Assembly: GCA_019677205.1 (NCBI GenBank)
Contig: JAAMXY010000799.1
Location: 1-28,274, forward strand
Source of the DNA: Pinguiococcus pyrenoidosus
Taxonomy: Eukaryota; Sar; Pinguiophyceae; Pinguiochrysidales; Pinguiochrysidaceae
Direction of reading: 5' to 3'
Length of the DNA: 28,274 bases
The position numbers and the translations under genes are program-made. The notes beneath the pieces are model-generated. The model worked only from the letters and a program-made list of their open reading frames with translations, made no database searches and was not told the origin of the DNA. Positions 1 through 8,679 of this stretch are shown here, piece after piece. Every line of letters begins with the position of its first letter. Within the stretch, counting starts at the first letter, position 1.

Positions 1-2409
1 GATGAAGGCCTGCGAAGCGGGGAAGCTGCCGACCTGCTTGCTAGCCCAGAGCATCTCCGGGAATCGACGGACTTCCTTCTGGAGGCGCTGGAGACCGTAG
101 AAGAGGGCCAATTGATGCAGAGGGTGCTGCTTGGCTTCTTGCAACGGGTAGTTCATCTGGCTCGGGATCGATCAAACTCGCTGAACGAGTACTTCCGATC
201 TAAGAGCCTCGACTTTCTCGAGCGCAAGAGGATTCGCCTGCTTCTGCAGACCATCTGGTGCGACCGAACGTCCTCCCGCGAACAGGACGACGAAGCAACC
301 GGGTCGGCAGAGCGCTCATGGAGCACCGGTGTTCGGGATATCATCTGGGAGGCTCTGAGGAGCTCCTTGGATGCTTTCCTGCCCCGATCGACCGATATCA
401 TCACGGTGATCATGGACGGCTTCCGCACGCGGCATGCCCATCTGCTCAACCGACTTCTGACTCTGGACGTGCTCCGGGGCATCACAGCCGTTCCAGTGGT
501 CTTGGAAGAGCTCAGGGAGTTCTTGAAGACCAACAACTCAGCGGAACTCCTCAGCAGGTACAGCACCGCGAGCGGAATCTTCTCGGGCGTCCTCGCGATG
601 GTGATCAGTTGCTCAAGAGCTGCCAATTGCGGCGAATTGCCCTTTGACCAGAAGCTTCTTAAGGAAGCTTGGGGTGCCGTGGTACAGTTCCTACGGACGA
701 CGGTGCCACAGATTCCTCTGGATCAGAAGCAGGATTGGTCAAGCGCGATCTTCTACGCGCTGGAGAACTGCTTCATGCTGCCGTCTCCCGAAGACGACTG
801 GACGGCTTTGGCGTACAAGTCGCCGCCTCCGTCGGCCTTCGAGCCCCTGATTGAGTACGTTAGCGAGGAGATGCGCTCGACGAGCCTCTTCTGCTCCGAT
901 GAAGACCTCGACAAGACCACCAGCTCCGTGGCCTTGAGCGACGACTACACGACGCAGGAGAAGCTCGTGTCCTTCGCTACGGTGCTGCACCACGGCTGCG
1001 CCCAATACACGGAGCGAATACACATGGAAGGCGAGGACATGAGCGTTCACCAGCAAGAGTTCGAGATCCATCGGAGGTTTGGCATCGGTCTCACCAGGGG
1101 AGGCCTCAAGGCGGTTGTGCATCCGCTGCAGAGTGCGCGGAACTTCATCGGGTGCATCTTGGCGGTTCTCTCGCAGTCTCTCGCTTTGGCGCAAGCCCCA
1201 CGAAGGGCCCTGTTCCAGATCCGCTACAGCGCCGGGGAGGAGCAGGAGGTGACGTCTGCCGTCCAGCAAGCCGTAGCCGCCCATCGATCCTCGGAGGACC
1301 CGGCGAAGGCCACCGCAGACCCTGTCGAAGAGATCCTCGCTGTGGCCGCCGAAGCGGCGGCAAGGGTCGTCCGCACTCAGACGGGAATCGCAGCCGCGCT
1401 GGCAGCGATTGTCGAGGCCGCCGAGGACGCCTTTTCCGCCCTCGAGGGCAGCAGTGCGGCCGAGGCAGACGAGGACACACTGACGGAGGCTGCGCGGCTC
1501 GAGCTCCTGGACAAGGCTCGGCAGAGCCAGCAGCACGCGCGTGAGATCGTTTCGCGCTTTGCGCTGGTGGGCTCCATCACCAGGAAGGCGTTCGCAACGT
1601 CTCTGGACGTGAGGGACGTGCTAGTCATGATGCTGCCAAGCATGCTGACGGCCGTCTCCGATGCGGAGCCGCAGACCCGCGACTACGCCAAGGGTTCGAT
1701 GCTGTACACGTTGATGATCATGCGAAACGATGAAGACAATCCCGACTGCGTCCAGCGCTCCCTGTCGATCCTGAGCGGGCGCAAGGGCATCCGGAGCCCC
1801 AGTGCGCGCATCCGAGAAGCGGCTGCCGATGCCGTGCAGGCGCTTGTATCGACGAACGGCTGCGGCATGCGGAACGCCGACCGCCAGCATTGTATTCTTC
1901 TGCTGAGCAAGCTTTGCGGCGATGCTCGGCCTGAGGTGGTCAACCACGCCCAGCTAGCTCTGGCGGCCGTCCTCGACCGAGGGGGCCCGTGGCTGGCCAT
2001 CAACGTGGCAGAGCGGTGTAGCGTGGCGCTGGAGAAGCGGCTCAAGATCGTACGGAGACGCGAGAAGAGGCGCCAGGCGACAAAAGACGAGGGGGGCAAA
2101 GACCCCGATGCGCTGGACGCGAAGCTGCGCAAGGAGATCGTGTCCCTGCTGCGGATGCTGGGCGCGGCGTTCCGATGCTTCAGCTACGACCTGCCCGACT
2201 TCATGCCGCCGACCCTGGCTTTGCTCTCGCGAGCCAGCGTAACTGCGGGGGTCTCGTCCTGGCCGGAGGCGCGGGAGGTCGTGCAGGCCACTGTGACCGA
2301 ATTCAAGCGGACGCATTCGGACAACTGGGAGCAGATGCAGCTGTTGTTCTCACAGGAACATCTGGACGCGCTCGGGGGCGCGGACTCGTCTCCGCACTAC
2401 TTCGTGTAG
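1..2409 (+). CDS. PSME4: Proteasome activator PA200/Blm10, C-terminal part (5' end outside window)
   Basis: The reading frame is open from the first base to the TAG at 2407-2409, giving about 802 residues without an intron. PA200/Blm10 proteins are roughly 1800 or more residues, so the N-terminal half lies left of the window. The body is helical and HEAT-repeat-like. The last ~130 residues match the conserved C-terminal domain of this family: a segment reading KRTHSDNWEQMQ, then FSQEHLDAL, then a terminal HYFV. In the family the C-terminal residues (hydrophobic-Tyr-X type) insert into pockets of the 20S proteasome alpha ring and open its gate. Here Tyr is third from the end rather than penultimate. 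An insert rich in Ala and Glu (near 1240-1500) is probably a low-complexity loop. Family assignment is by motif memory and is quite sure; whether further introns lie upstream cannot be seen. Confidence 0.85.
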   Translation, partial: DEGLRSGEAADLLASPEHLRESTDFLLEALETVEEGQLMQRVLLGFLQRVVHLARDRSNSLNEYFRSKSLDFLERKRIRLLLQTIWCDRTSSREQDDEATGSAERSWSTGVRDIIWEALRSSLDAFLPRSTDIITVIMDGFRTRHAHLLNRLLTLDVLRGITAVPVVLEELREFLKTNNSAELLSRYSTASGIFSGVLAMVISCSRAANCGELPFDQKLLKEAWGAVVQFLRTTVPQIPLDQKQDWSSAIFYALENCFMLPSPEDDWTALAYKSPPPSAFEPLIEYVSEEMRSTSLFCSDEDLDKTTSSVALSDDYTTQEKLVSFATVLHHGCAQYTERIHMEGEDMSVHQQEFEIHRRFGIGLTRGGLKAVVHPLQSARNFIGCILAVLSQSLALAQAPRRALFQIRYSAGEEQEVTSAVQQAVAAHRSSEDPAKATADPVEEILAVAAEAAARVVRTQTGIAAALAAIVEAAEDAFSALEGSSAAEADEDTLTEAARLELLDKARQSQQHAREIVSRFALVGSITRKAFATSLDVRDVLVMMLPSMLTAVSDAEPQTRDYAKGSMLYTLMIMRNDEDNPDCVQRSLSILSGRKGIRSPSARIREAAADAVQALVSTNGCGMRNADRQHCILLLSKLCGDARPEVVNHAQLALAAVLDRGGPWLAINVAERCSVALEKRLKIVRRREKRRQATKDEGGKDPDALDAKLRKEIVSLLRMLGAAFRCFSYDLPDFMPPTLALLSRASVTAGVSSWPEAREVVQATVTEFKRTHSDNWEQMQLLFSQEHLDALGGADSSPHYFV

Positions 2410-2977
2410 CGATCAATGACACGCTTTTGCGTTTTGATCCGGCTGAAGCAATAGCAGCTCTAGAAGTGATGAAAGTGATGCGCCTCGCCGCATGAGGAAG
2501 AGATTGATTGAGAGGAGTTTTGGGGAATGGTGACGGCCCTTTCGCGCGACTAGCCGCCGGAGAGGGACGGGAAGAGGAGGAGAAGAAGAGGGGAGGATAG
2601 CGTGGTCGACATCAGAGGAGATCTCCGCAGTCGTCTGACGGGCACTTTCGCTCGAGGAAAGCCGAGCTTCTCCAGAAGCTGTGTCTTCCCTTTTTTGTCT
2701 TTTTCTGTTTCTTCCTCAAACCCCTTTTCGTTCGATCGTTTCCAATCACTCACGACAGGACGCTGCGACTTCGGCAAAGCCCCATCGCTGCCCTTTGAGC
2801 ACAGAATGAAGACATCCCCACCACAAAACAGACCGGCTTTCCGCATCCGTGCTACATTTCCTATCCGAGGAGCCTAGGAGGGGCCGCTACTGCCACCGCC
2901 ATCGTCACTGGACGCTTGTTCCATCCCCCCTCCGTTCTGTCCCTAACGTTCTCAACCCGTCTCTCCGCCGAGCCAGT
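2410..2977. other. Intergenic stretch, convergent 3' flanks
   Basis: It lies between the PA200 stop and the stop of the scramblase on the other strand, so it should hold both 3' untranslated regions. There is a purine-rich run around 2560-2600 and a T-rich run near 2690-2735. I see no convincing exon and no clear AATAAA signal. Confidence 0.6.
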
Positions 2978-4145
2978 CTACTCGCCTCCGCCCTCGTTGC
3001 CGCCTCCGCAGACGATGTTGCACGGGCACAAGCAGCCGTAGCAGTAGCATTCGAAGCAGGTGATGTAGAGCTTCTGGTCGCGGAACTGGCACATGCCGTT
3101 GTCCTGCTCGAAGAACATGTAGTCGGTGAGCAGCGTCGCCGCGAGGATCTGCGCCTTCTCCTCCGGGCTCACGCCTCCGGAGAACGACACGGAGAAGCGG
3201 TCGGTGTCGGTGCAGGCTTCTGCGCAGGCCTGTCCGCAGTCCTTGGGCGTGAGGTGCTTGATCAAGGCGAGGTCTCCCGACTTGTCCGGCTTGCGGCTCA
3301 CGGGGAAGTCGGACTCGCAGCAGAGCTCGGAGCAGCCGCCGAAGATGCAGGGTCCTTGCACGTAGGCGCTCGGCGTGGTGGCCAAGTAGTCGCCATCGGC
3401 GGGGAACAGCTCCAGCGTGGGCGTGCAGCCGCCGCCGCCGCCGTCCGGCTGGCGCACCATGCCGATGACCTTGGGCGTCTCGATCTTGCCCGCCTTGCCC
3501 TCAATCTTGCCCTGGTGCACGATGACCTGGTCCGTGCACGAGTGGGTGCACGCGAAGCAGCACAAGCAGGGCTTGGGAGACACGCAGAAGCACGCTTCGC
3601 AGCCCGGCCGCTCCAGCGAGAGCAGCACGTCGTCCTTGTTCTCCGCCGTGGCGATCTCCAGCACAAAGCTGTGGCCGGGGGCGCAGCAGCAGCGGTCGCA
3701 AGCTAGGAGACGGCGCGAAGGATGAGCGCCTCGGGGCGGAAACGAGCATTCGCATGCGGCAAGTCACCTCCGCCGGTCTCCGTGGCCACCAGCACCATGG
3801 GCGCTTGGTTGTTGGTCCCTCCGTAGATCTTGTAGGTGTTGGGGATCTCGCAGATGCTGCGGAGGAGCAGCAGACGGGAAGTCAGGACACGAGCTCAGCT
3901 CCTCGCTCGGCGCTTGCGCCGTGTTTACGCCTCTCACGGCACTTCCACGCAGCGCAGCTTCTCACAGCAGCTTCGCAGCCCCTTTGTGCTGGCCCGAAAG
4001 CGCTGCTGGCGCGCACGTACCCCTGAGAGACGCCCTCAAGCCAACTGAACTTCTGCTCCACGTACAGACTGGAGAACTCCTCCAGTCGGCCGCCGAGCGC
4101 GTCGAACGCAGGAGTGCCCTGCACCACCGGAATCTTCTCAGACAT
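2978..4145 (-). CDS. Phospholipid scramblase family protein, 3 exons
   Basis: Exons on the minus strand are 4145-4021, 3856-3768 and 3702-2978 (stop TAG). Introns of 164 and 65 bp have GT-AG ends, and phases 2 and 1 fit exactly, giving 312 residues. The order is typical of scramblases: an N-terminal strand with ICEIPNTYKIYGG, a CDRCCCAPGHSFVLEI turn, a central beta-rich part with YVQGPCIFGG, and near residue 265 the family's membrane-proximal signature TDYMFFE. Such proteins move phospholipids between leaflets or act as membrane-bound regulators. Many cysteines, especially in the last 30 residues (CFECYCYGCLCPC), suggest palmitoylation or metal binding; this is inference. An in-frame ATG at 4199 would add 18 residues; I prefer 4145 because similarity begins soon after it. 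The neighbour gene at 5121 is divergent. Confidence 0.88.
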
Positions 4146-5120
4146 GTCGACTTCGATGCGGAAGCGCGAGAGCGAAAGTCCCTGCGAGACACGCGCCAAA
4201 GCCTTTCAAAACGGCGGCGTTCGACTGCAGAAGATCCGCGTTTGGCGCCTGAAATTGGGACCTTTCGAAATCCCCCGGGATTTCACCCTTTGACCGGCTT
4301 GCCAGCCGTTTCGCTGGACGCAACAAGTTGGGTATCGGCGCCGATGAAAGTGTAATTCTGCTCGCGTTGCATCTCCCGCGGATTCTCTGCGAAAATTTCA
4401 GCCGCCAATCGGACGCGCTGAAGACGTTTAACGTTCAGGAGAATCGTTTTGTGAAGCTGTAGTATTCGCGGCAGATCTAGACACGCTTCGGAGAGGTTCG
4501 TGCGCGGCCGTTTCGATTCCTTTGGCGCACATACATCGCATCTTCTGGGGACCAGTGCTCGGGGATTGGCTTTCCCCCGGTCTTGTGCAACCGCAATCCA
4601 CGCATCCAGTGCGGCAGCGCCGAGGACTGCAAGCGAAGTTTTCTCGCTCGTTGCACCTCCACGACGCACGAACCACGCACATCCATCCGCTTTAGACGTT
4701 GATTGCTGCGTGCGTCTCCACGGCGACGGGGCTTGGCTGGACCTCGCCGGTAGAGTTCAGAGTTGTTTCCGGAGCAACCTGAGCGAACGCGCGCACCGAG
4801 CGATGCATTGCTTCATGATGCAGCCATGAGCGATGAAGAAGGCTCAAGTTGCTTGCCAACGTCACGGGCGTGGCTGCTCTTCTCGCCATCGATCTTGCTT
4901 GGGAATCACCTGAGCGTAAGGTCACAGCTCTCTTGCATTGCAGGATGGATTGTAGGCTGCGTAGGCAGCAGGCTCGAACGGCGGACGAAAGCTTGGGTTC
5001 TGGGTTGCTTTGCCAAGGCTCGCTCAAATCACTCAATAGCCGTTTCGCCCATCACCTCTAAATCGCTGATTTGCGCCCGAAAATTGGGCGAATTCCCCTT
5101 CGGGGCGGCCAAAAGCGCGC
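4146..5120. other. Divergent intergenic region between scramblase and ZNG1 genes
   Basis: This 975-bp stretch separates two genes transcribed away from each other, so both promoters should be here. Several short open frames exist on both strands, but none resembles a known protein or has matching splice sites. TTTGGCGC occurs near 4240, and an inverted repeat (GCCCGAAAATTGGGC) lies about 40 bases before the ZNG1 start. No TATA box is obvious. Confidence 0.5.
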
Positions 5121-6747
5121 ATGTCATCCTGTTCGTCAGATGACGACATCCCGGAGCTTGTGCCAGCGCCGGAGCCGCCGAGAGCGCCGGAGCGGCGACG
5201 CGTGCCCGTGACCATCTTGACCGGTTTCCTCGGCAGTGGCAAAACCAGTCTCCTGCGCTGGATTCTGCAAGGTCGTTGCGCCCGCATGTGGCGTTGCCGC
5301 CGCTTCTGTGGCCTCTGATGCTCTTCGTGTCCTGCAGGCGATCATGGGCTGCGCATCGCAGTGGTGGAGAACGACTTCGGAGACACGGGCGGCCTGGAGG
5401 GCGTCATTGCGCGGGACGGAGTCGACGGAGAGCCGCAGAAAATCGTGGAAATGCCCAATGGCTGCGTGTGCTGCAGCGTGAAGGACGAGTTGGTGGACAC
5501 GCTGGAGATGCTGGTGACCCGAGGCCCTCGGACCTTCGACGCGGTAGTGATCGAGACCACTGGCTTGGCGAATCCAGGCCCGGTGAGGACCGCTCTTCTG
5601 AACACTGGATCTGCCTGATGTGCGTTGCTGTGGAAATGGCAAGTGTGGATGTGCATGATATGAGATATGTGTACACATGCAGAGATACATGCATATGTAA
5701 ACACAATTCGATACAAAGTGAAAGAAAGAAAGAAAGACAGAAAGAAAGAAAGAGAGAGAAAGGCAGAGAGACAGAAATAGAGGACACTACTAATCACCCC
5801 GTATCGTTGAATTGAAAAGGTTGCAACGGCGTTCTGGTTAGATGAGGCGCTGCAATCCAACTTGGTGCTGGACGCCGTGGTGACCGTAGTCGATGCCATG
5901 CAAATGCCGAGGTATCTGGAGCAGGAACATAGTCCGGAAGCGACTGCTCAGGTGGCCTTCGCCGATCGCATCCTGTTGAACAAGGTTCTCGTTGTCCTCC
6001 TGCCGCCTTTGGATCTTGCGCATGTACTCACACCGGAAGACCTCTTGGCATGTCGCAGAAAGACTTGGTGGAAGAAGAGGAGTTGAAGAGATTGACCTCG
6101 GTGTTACGGACGATCAATCCCAGTGCGGAAATCCGCGAGACCTTCCGCGCGCAGGTGAGTGTCTTTCCCCCGTCGCCAGGAGTCGAGGCGGGGATTCTCC
6201 CTTGGTGGAGGTCCGGCTGATGAAGCCGGTGACTCGGCGAAGGTCCCTCTTTCGTGGATCCTAGGGACGGAGTGCTTCGGCAAGCGCGTCGAGGAGGAAC
6301 TGCAGCGAGCAATGGCACTTCCGGGCGGACTGTGGACGAAGCCGTCCAAAAAAGAATTGTCCCTCTCTCACGGACTTCGCGTGGGAACCGGCAAGGTCTC
6401 GTCTACGGGACGCCTAGGGCGGCGGCGCCTCCGGAGGTTCCTCTCAGATCTGCTCTGGGAAAACACGGGGCCCGGCGCGACCGCCGCAGGCCTTGAGGGC
6501 GTCAGCGCCGAGTGCTTAGACAATAGAACGCCACAGGAGCGCGCTGCCAAGATGGAGATCCTTCGCATCAAGGGAGCCGTCTGGCTCGCGCCCGAGAGCG
6601 CCGAGGTAGAAGAGGATGCAGAGGCCATTCCACATGTAGTCCAGGGGGTTTACGACCTCTTCGAGGTGGAGCCTTTTCAGGACGCGGAGAACATCCCCGA
6701 GTGGATGAGAGAGAATAGCAGGTGAGGCCCGCCCTCCTGTGCCATTT

Positions 6748-6786
<39 letters not shown>

Positions 6787-7005
6787 AAAAGAGAGAAAGA
6801 GAGAGATTGAGAGAGAAACAAAAACAGACAGACAGACAGACAGAGAGAAGAGAGAAGACGAACGACTGAGCTCCGTCCTCTCGCATCCACCAGCAGAACC
6901 AATCGATTAGTCTTCATCGGGCGCAACCTAGATATGGACGAGTTGGACAGGGGCTTCCAGAGGTGTCGAGCAGAAGACGACACAACGGCCGGATCAAAAA
7001 CGTAA
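5121..7005 (+). CDS. ZNG1: CobW/COG0523 GTPase, zinc transferase of the ZNG1 (CBWD) type, 6 exons
   Basis: Exons are 5121-5271, 5338-5582, 5820-5984, 6059-6154, 6243-6721 and 6897-7005. All introns are GT-AG and all phases fit, giving 414 residues, the usual length for this family. Visible motifs are Walker A GFLGSGKT at residues 35-42, the metal-binding CxCC (GCVCC) at 93-96, ETTGLANPGP as switch/Walker B region, NKKD at 186-189 for guanine recognition, and a CobW C-terminal domain ending RLVFIGRNLD. Eukaryotic ZNG1 hands zinc to methionine aminopeptidase 1 in a GTP-dependent way, using an N-terminal CPELVP docking motif. Here residues 10-15 read IPELVP, so the Cys is missing. Introns 2 and 5 carry microsatellites. 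The stop TAA overlaps a donor-like GTAAGT at 7002-7007, so a longer splice form is conceivable. Confidence 0.93.
5720..5779. repeat. GAAA-type microsatellite in ZNG1 intron 2
   Basis: Imperfect GAAA repeats with GA and CAGA interruptions run along the coding strand inside the 237-bp second intron of the ZNG1 gene, about 40 bases before its acceptor. Confidence 0.9.
6750..6845. repeat. Compound (GA)n / (ACAG)n microsatellite in ZNG1 intron 5
   Basis: A perfect AG run of about 34 bases (6750-6783) is followed by degenerate purine-rich sequence and then by ACAG repeats (6825-6844). All of it is inside the 175-bp fifth intron (6722-6896). Confidence 0.92.
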
Positions 7006-7185
7006 GTTTGGATTGTCAAGCTCTGCAATAGACTGGCCACCGCATCGGTGCGCCCTGCAGCTGCGAGCGAGCTGGCCACAACAAGCAGACACACGAGCTG
7101 TGGCTCAGCGTTGCTCAGACGACCCCGCGCTGAAGACGCAAGGAACTCGACAAAGCAAGAAGTCTACGCAACTTCGGCAAGAAGT

Positions 7186-8310
7186 CTACGTCAATCCGGG
7201 AAGGAGCAAAGCGCTGCAGAGACGCTGCTCGGACCTTGGGGTCGTTGGAGAGGCGGCCTCCACATCAATAATCTGTCGCAAATGCATGCTGTGCTGGAAG
7301 GGTTTCGGAGCGGCGAGGCACATGAGCCGCAGTCGTCGCATGCCATATCGCTGCTTCATCCGTTGAAGCAGCTCGGCCAGAGGGGCGATGGCACGCAAGC
7401 TGTAGTCAGCCCGATCGTCCTTCCACCGCCGGAGCTCTCGCCACAGCGGTCGTAGACCCCAGCCGCAGGGGAAGCCCAGCGGCGGCTCCTCGCAATGGCG
7501 CAGAAAGTGCTGGAGCAGCAGCGAGTACAGCATGGCGCCTCTGTCTTCCTCACGCGCCATCTGCTCTTCCAGGATCAGCAACGTATCCAGCCCCACAGAG
7601 CTCAGCAGCTGCTCGTCGCGCGTGTTGGCCACACGCGCCGCCTGCAAGCGCGCCAGCAGCCCGTCGGCGGCGTCGTTGGCGGCCTCCAGCAGCAGCCACG
7701 GGTCCAACCCATGTGCGGCGTCCACGTGCGGCTCTCCAGCGGGCGCAGGACTGCTCTCGACACTGCGCTGCGTCAGCTGACGGATTTTGCGCACCTGCGC
7801 CAGCGTCAGTGCGCCGCTCTCTCTCGGGCGCAGGCCTAACCTCGCTGTCAGCGCCGCCGCGACGCCATCTGGAGACGTCGCATACGCGCGTTCCCGATCT
7901 TCCAGCAGCTCACACTCCACTCTCAGAAGATCCACTTCATCGATGTCCGCGATGTCCAGGAGGCCTTCGTGTGGCGTTTCTGTCGTGGCGGCGTCGCCGC
8001 AAAGACAGTTGGAAAGGCCAGCCACCGCCCAGGTGCGCCGCGCGCCTGCGGGCGCAGACGCGCCAGCATCCACCAGCAGGCGCACGAGCTGTGCGCCGGA
8101 GCGCTCAAGGCGACATTGCTCTAAAGACGCGAGGAAACCGACGTACTGGAGGTCGGCGACGTCGTCGAGCTGTTTGTTTTGGAGGATTTGCAGCGCAAAG
8201 TCGGTCGGAAGAGCCTCGAGCAGCTGCAGAAGCGCCGCATGCGCTTTGGGATCGTCGGATTGGTGGCGGTGGAGCAGTAGAGACTCCAAAACGCACAGAT
8301 CCACTTCCAT
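7186..8310 (-). CDS. Unrecognised protein, single exon, 374 residues
   Basis: I do not recognise this protein. The frame runs from an ATG at 8310 to TAG at 7188-7186. It is clearly protein-like: long leucine-rich helical stretches (ESLLLHRHQSDDPKAHAALL, LLQLLEALPTDFALQILQN), an acidic patch DIADIDEVDLLRVECELLED, and a Trp/Arg-rich segment near the C-terminus (WGLRPLWRELRRWKDDRADY). There is no signal peptide, no membrane helix, no cysteine cluster and no nucleotide-binding motif. The composition suggests an all-alpha scaffold or adaptor. It ends 180 bases from the stop of the convergent ZNG1 gene, and its start faces the DUF2062 gene across a short divergent promoter. A short direct repeat (AAGAAGTCTACG at 7157 and 7179) spans the stop region. 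Introns are possible near the 3' end but not needed. Confidence 0.6.
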   Translation of the reverse strand: MEVDLCVLESLLLHRHQSDDPKAHAALLQLLEALPTDFALQILQNKQLDDVADLQYVGFLASLEQCRLERSGAQLVRLLVDAGASAPAGARRTWAVAGLSNCLCGDAATTETPHEGLLDIADIDEVDLLRVECELLEDRERAYATSPDGVAAALTARLGLRPRESGALTLAQVRKIRQLTQRSVESSPAPAGEPHVDAAHGLDPWLLLEAANDAADGLLARLQAARVANTRDEQLLSSVGLDTLLILEEQMAREEDRGAMLYSLLLQHFLRHCEEPPLGFPCGWGLRPLWRELRRWKDDRADYSLRAIAPLAELLQRMKQRYGMRRLRLMCLAAPKPFQHSMHLRQIIDVEAASPTTPRSEQRLCSALLLPGLT

Positions 8311-8679
8311 TCGCCCTCCAAACGCGCAAAAGATACAGACTTCACAGACGTTTTGGCGGGAACTTTGAACTGAGACGAAGGGGTGAAGTTTGCAGCATTC
8401 ATTTGGTAAGATGTAATGTATTTATCTTTCAATTGTATTCAGAATTAAAATAAAAAATGAATGCGGAATAATAAATATAAATATGATAAAAATATACAAT
8501 ACATAGAGAAAGTTGAACTTTTGATATCCCTTTCACGAGACACAAGCCGCTTGGAGGTTACACCCCTGTCTTGCAAAGTCCACTTGTCGTCTCTCTGTGT
8601 ATCCCTGCGGCGTTCGTTGCGTTGCTTGCTGCTTCTTACCCCATCGTACATGAGCTCGTGCACGTCCTGAGCATCCAGA
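8311..8679. promoter_or_regulatory. Divergent promoter region with an AT-rich tract
   Basis: The 369 bp between two divergently read genes contain TTTTGGCGGGAA at 8351-8362, close to the animal/plant E2F consensus and 41 bases upstream of the ATG at 8310. A strikingly AT-rich tract lies at about 8399-8525, in an otherwise GC-rich neighbourhood. The E2F reading is inference from the consensus only. Confidence 0.4.

Noticed and set aside
739-1536. 265-codon minus-strand frame
   Set aside because: Shadow of the PA200 coding region, with no independent evidence.
2849-3706. 285-codon plus-strand frame, Ala/Val/Leu-rich
   Set aside because: It is the antisense of the scramblase last exon; its composition mirrors the GC-rich coding strand.
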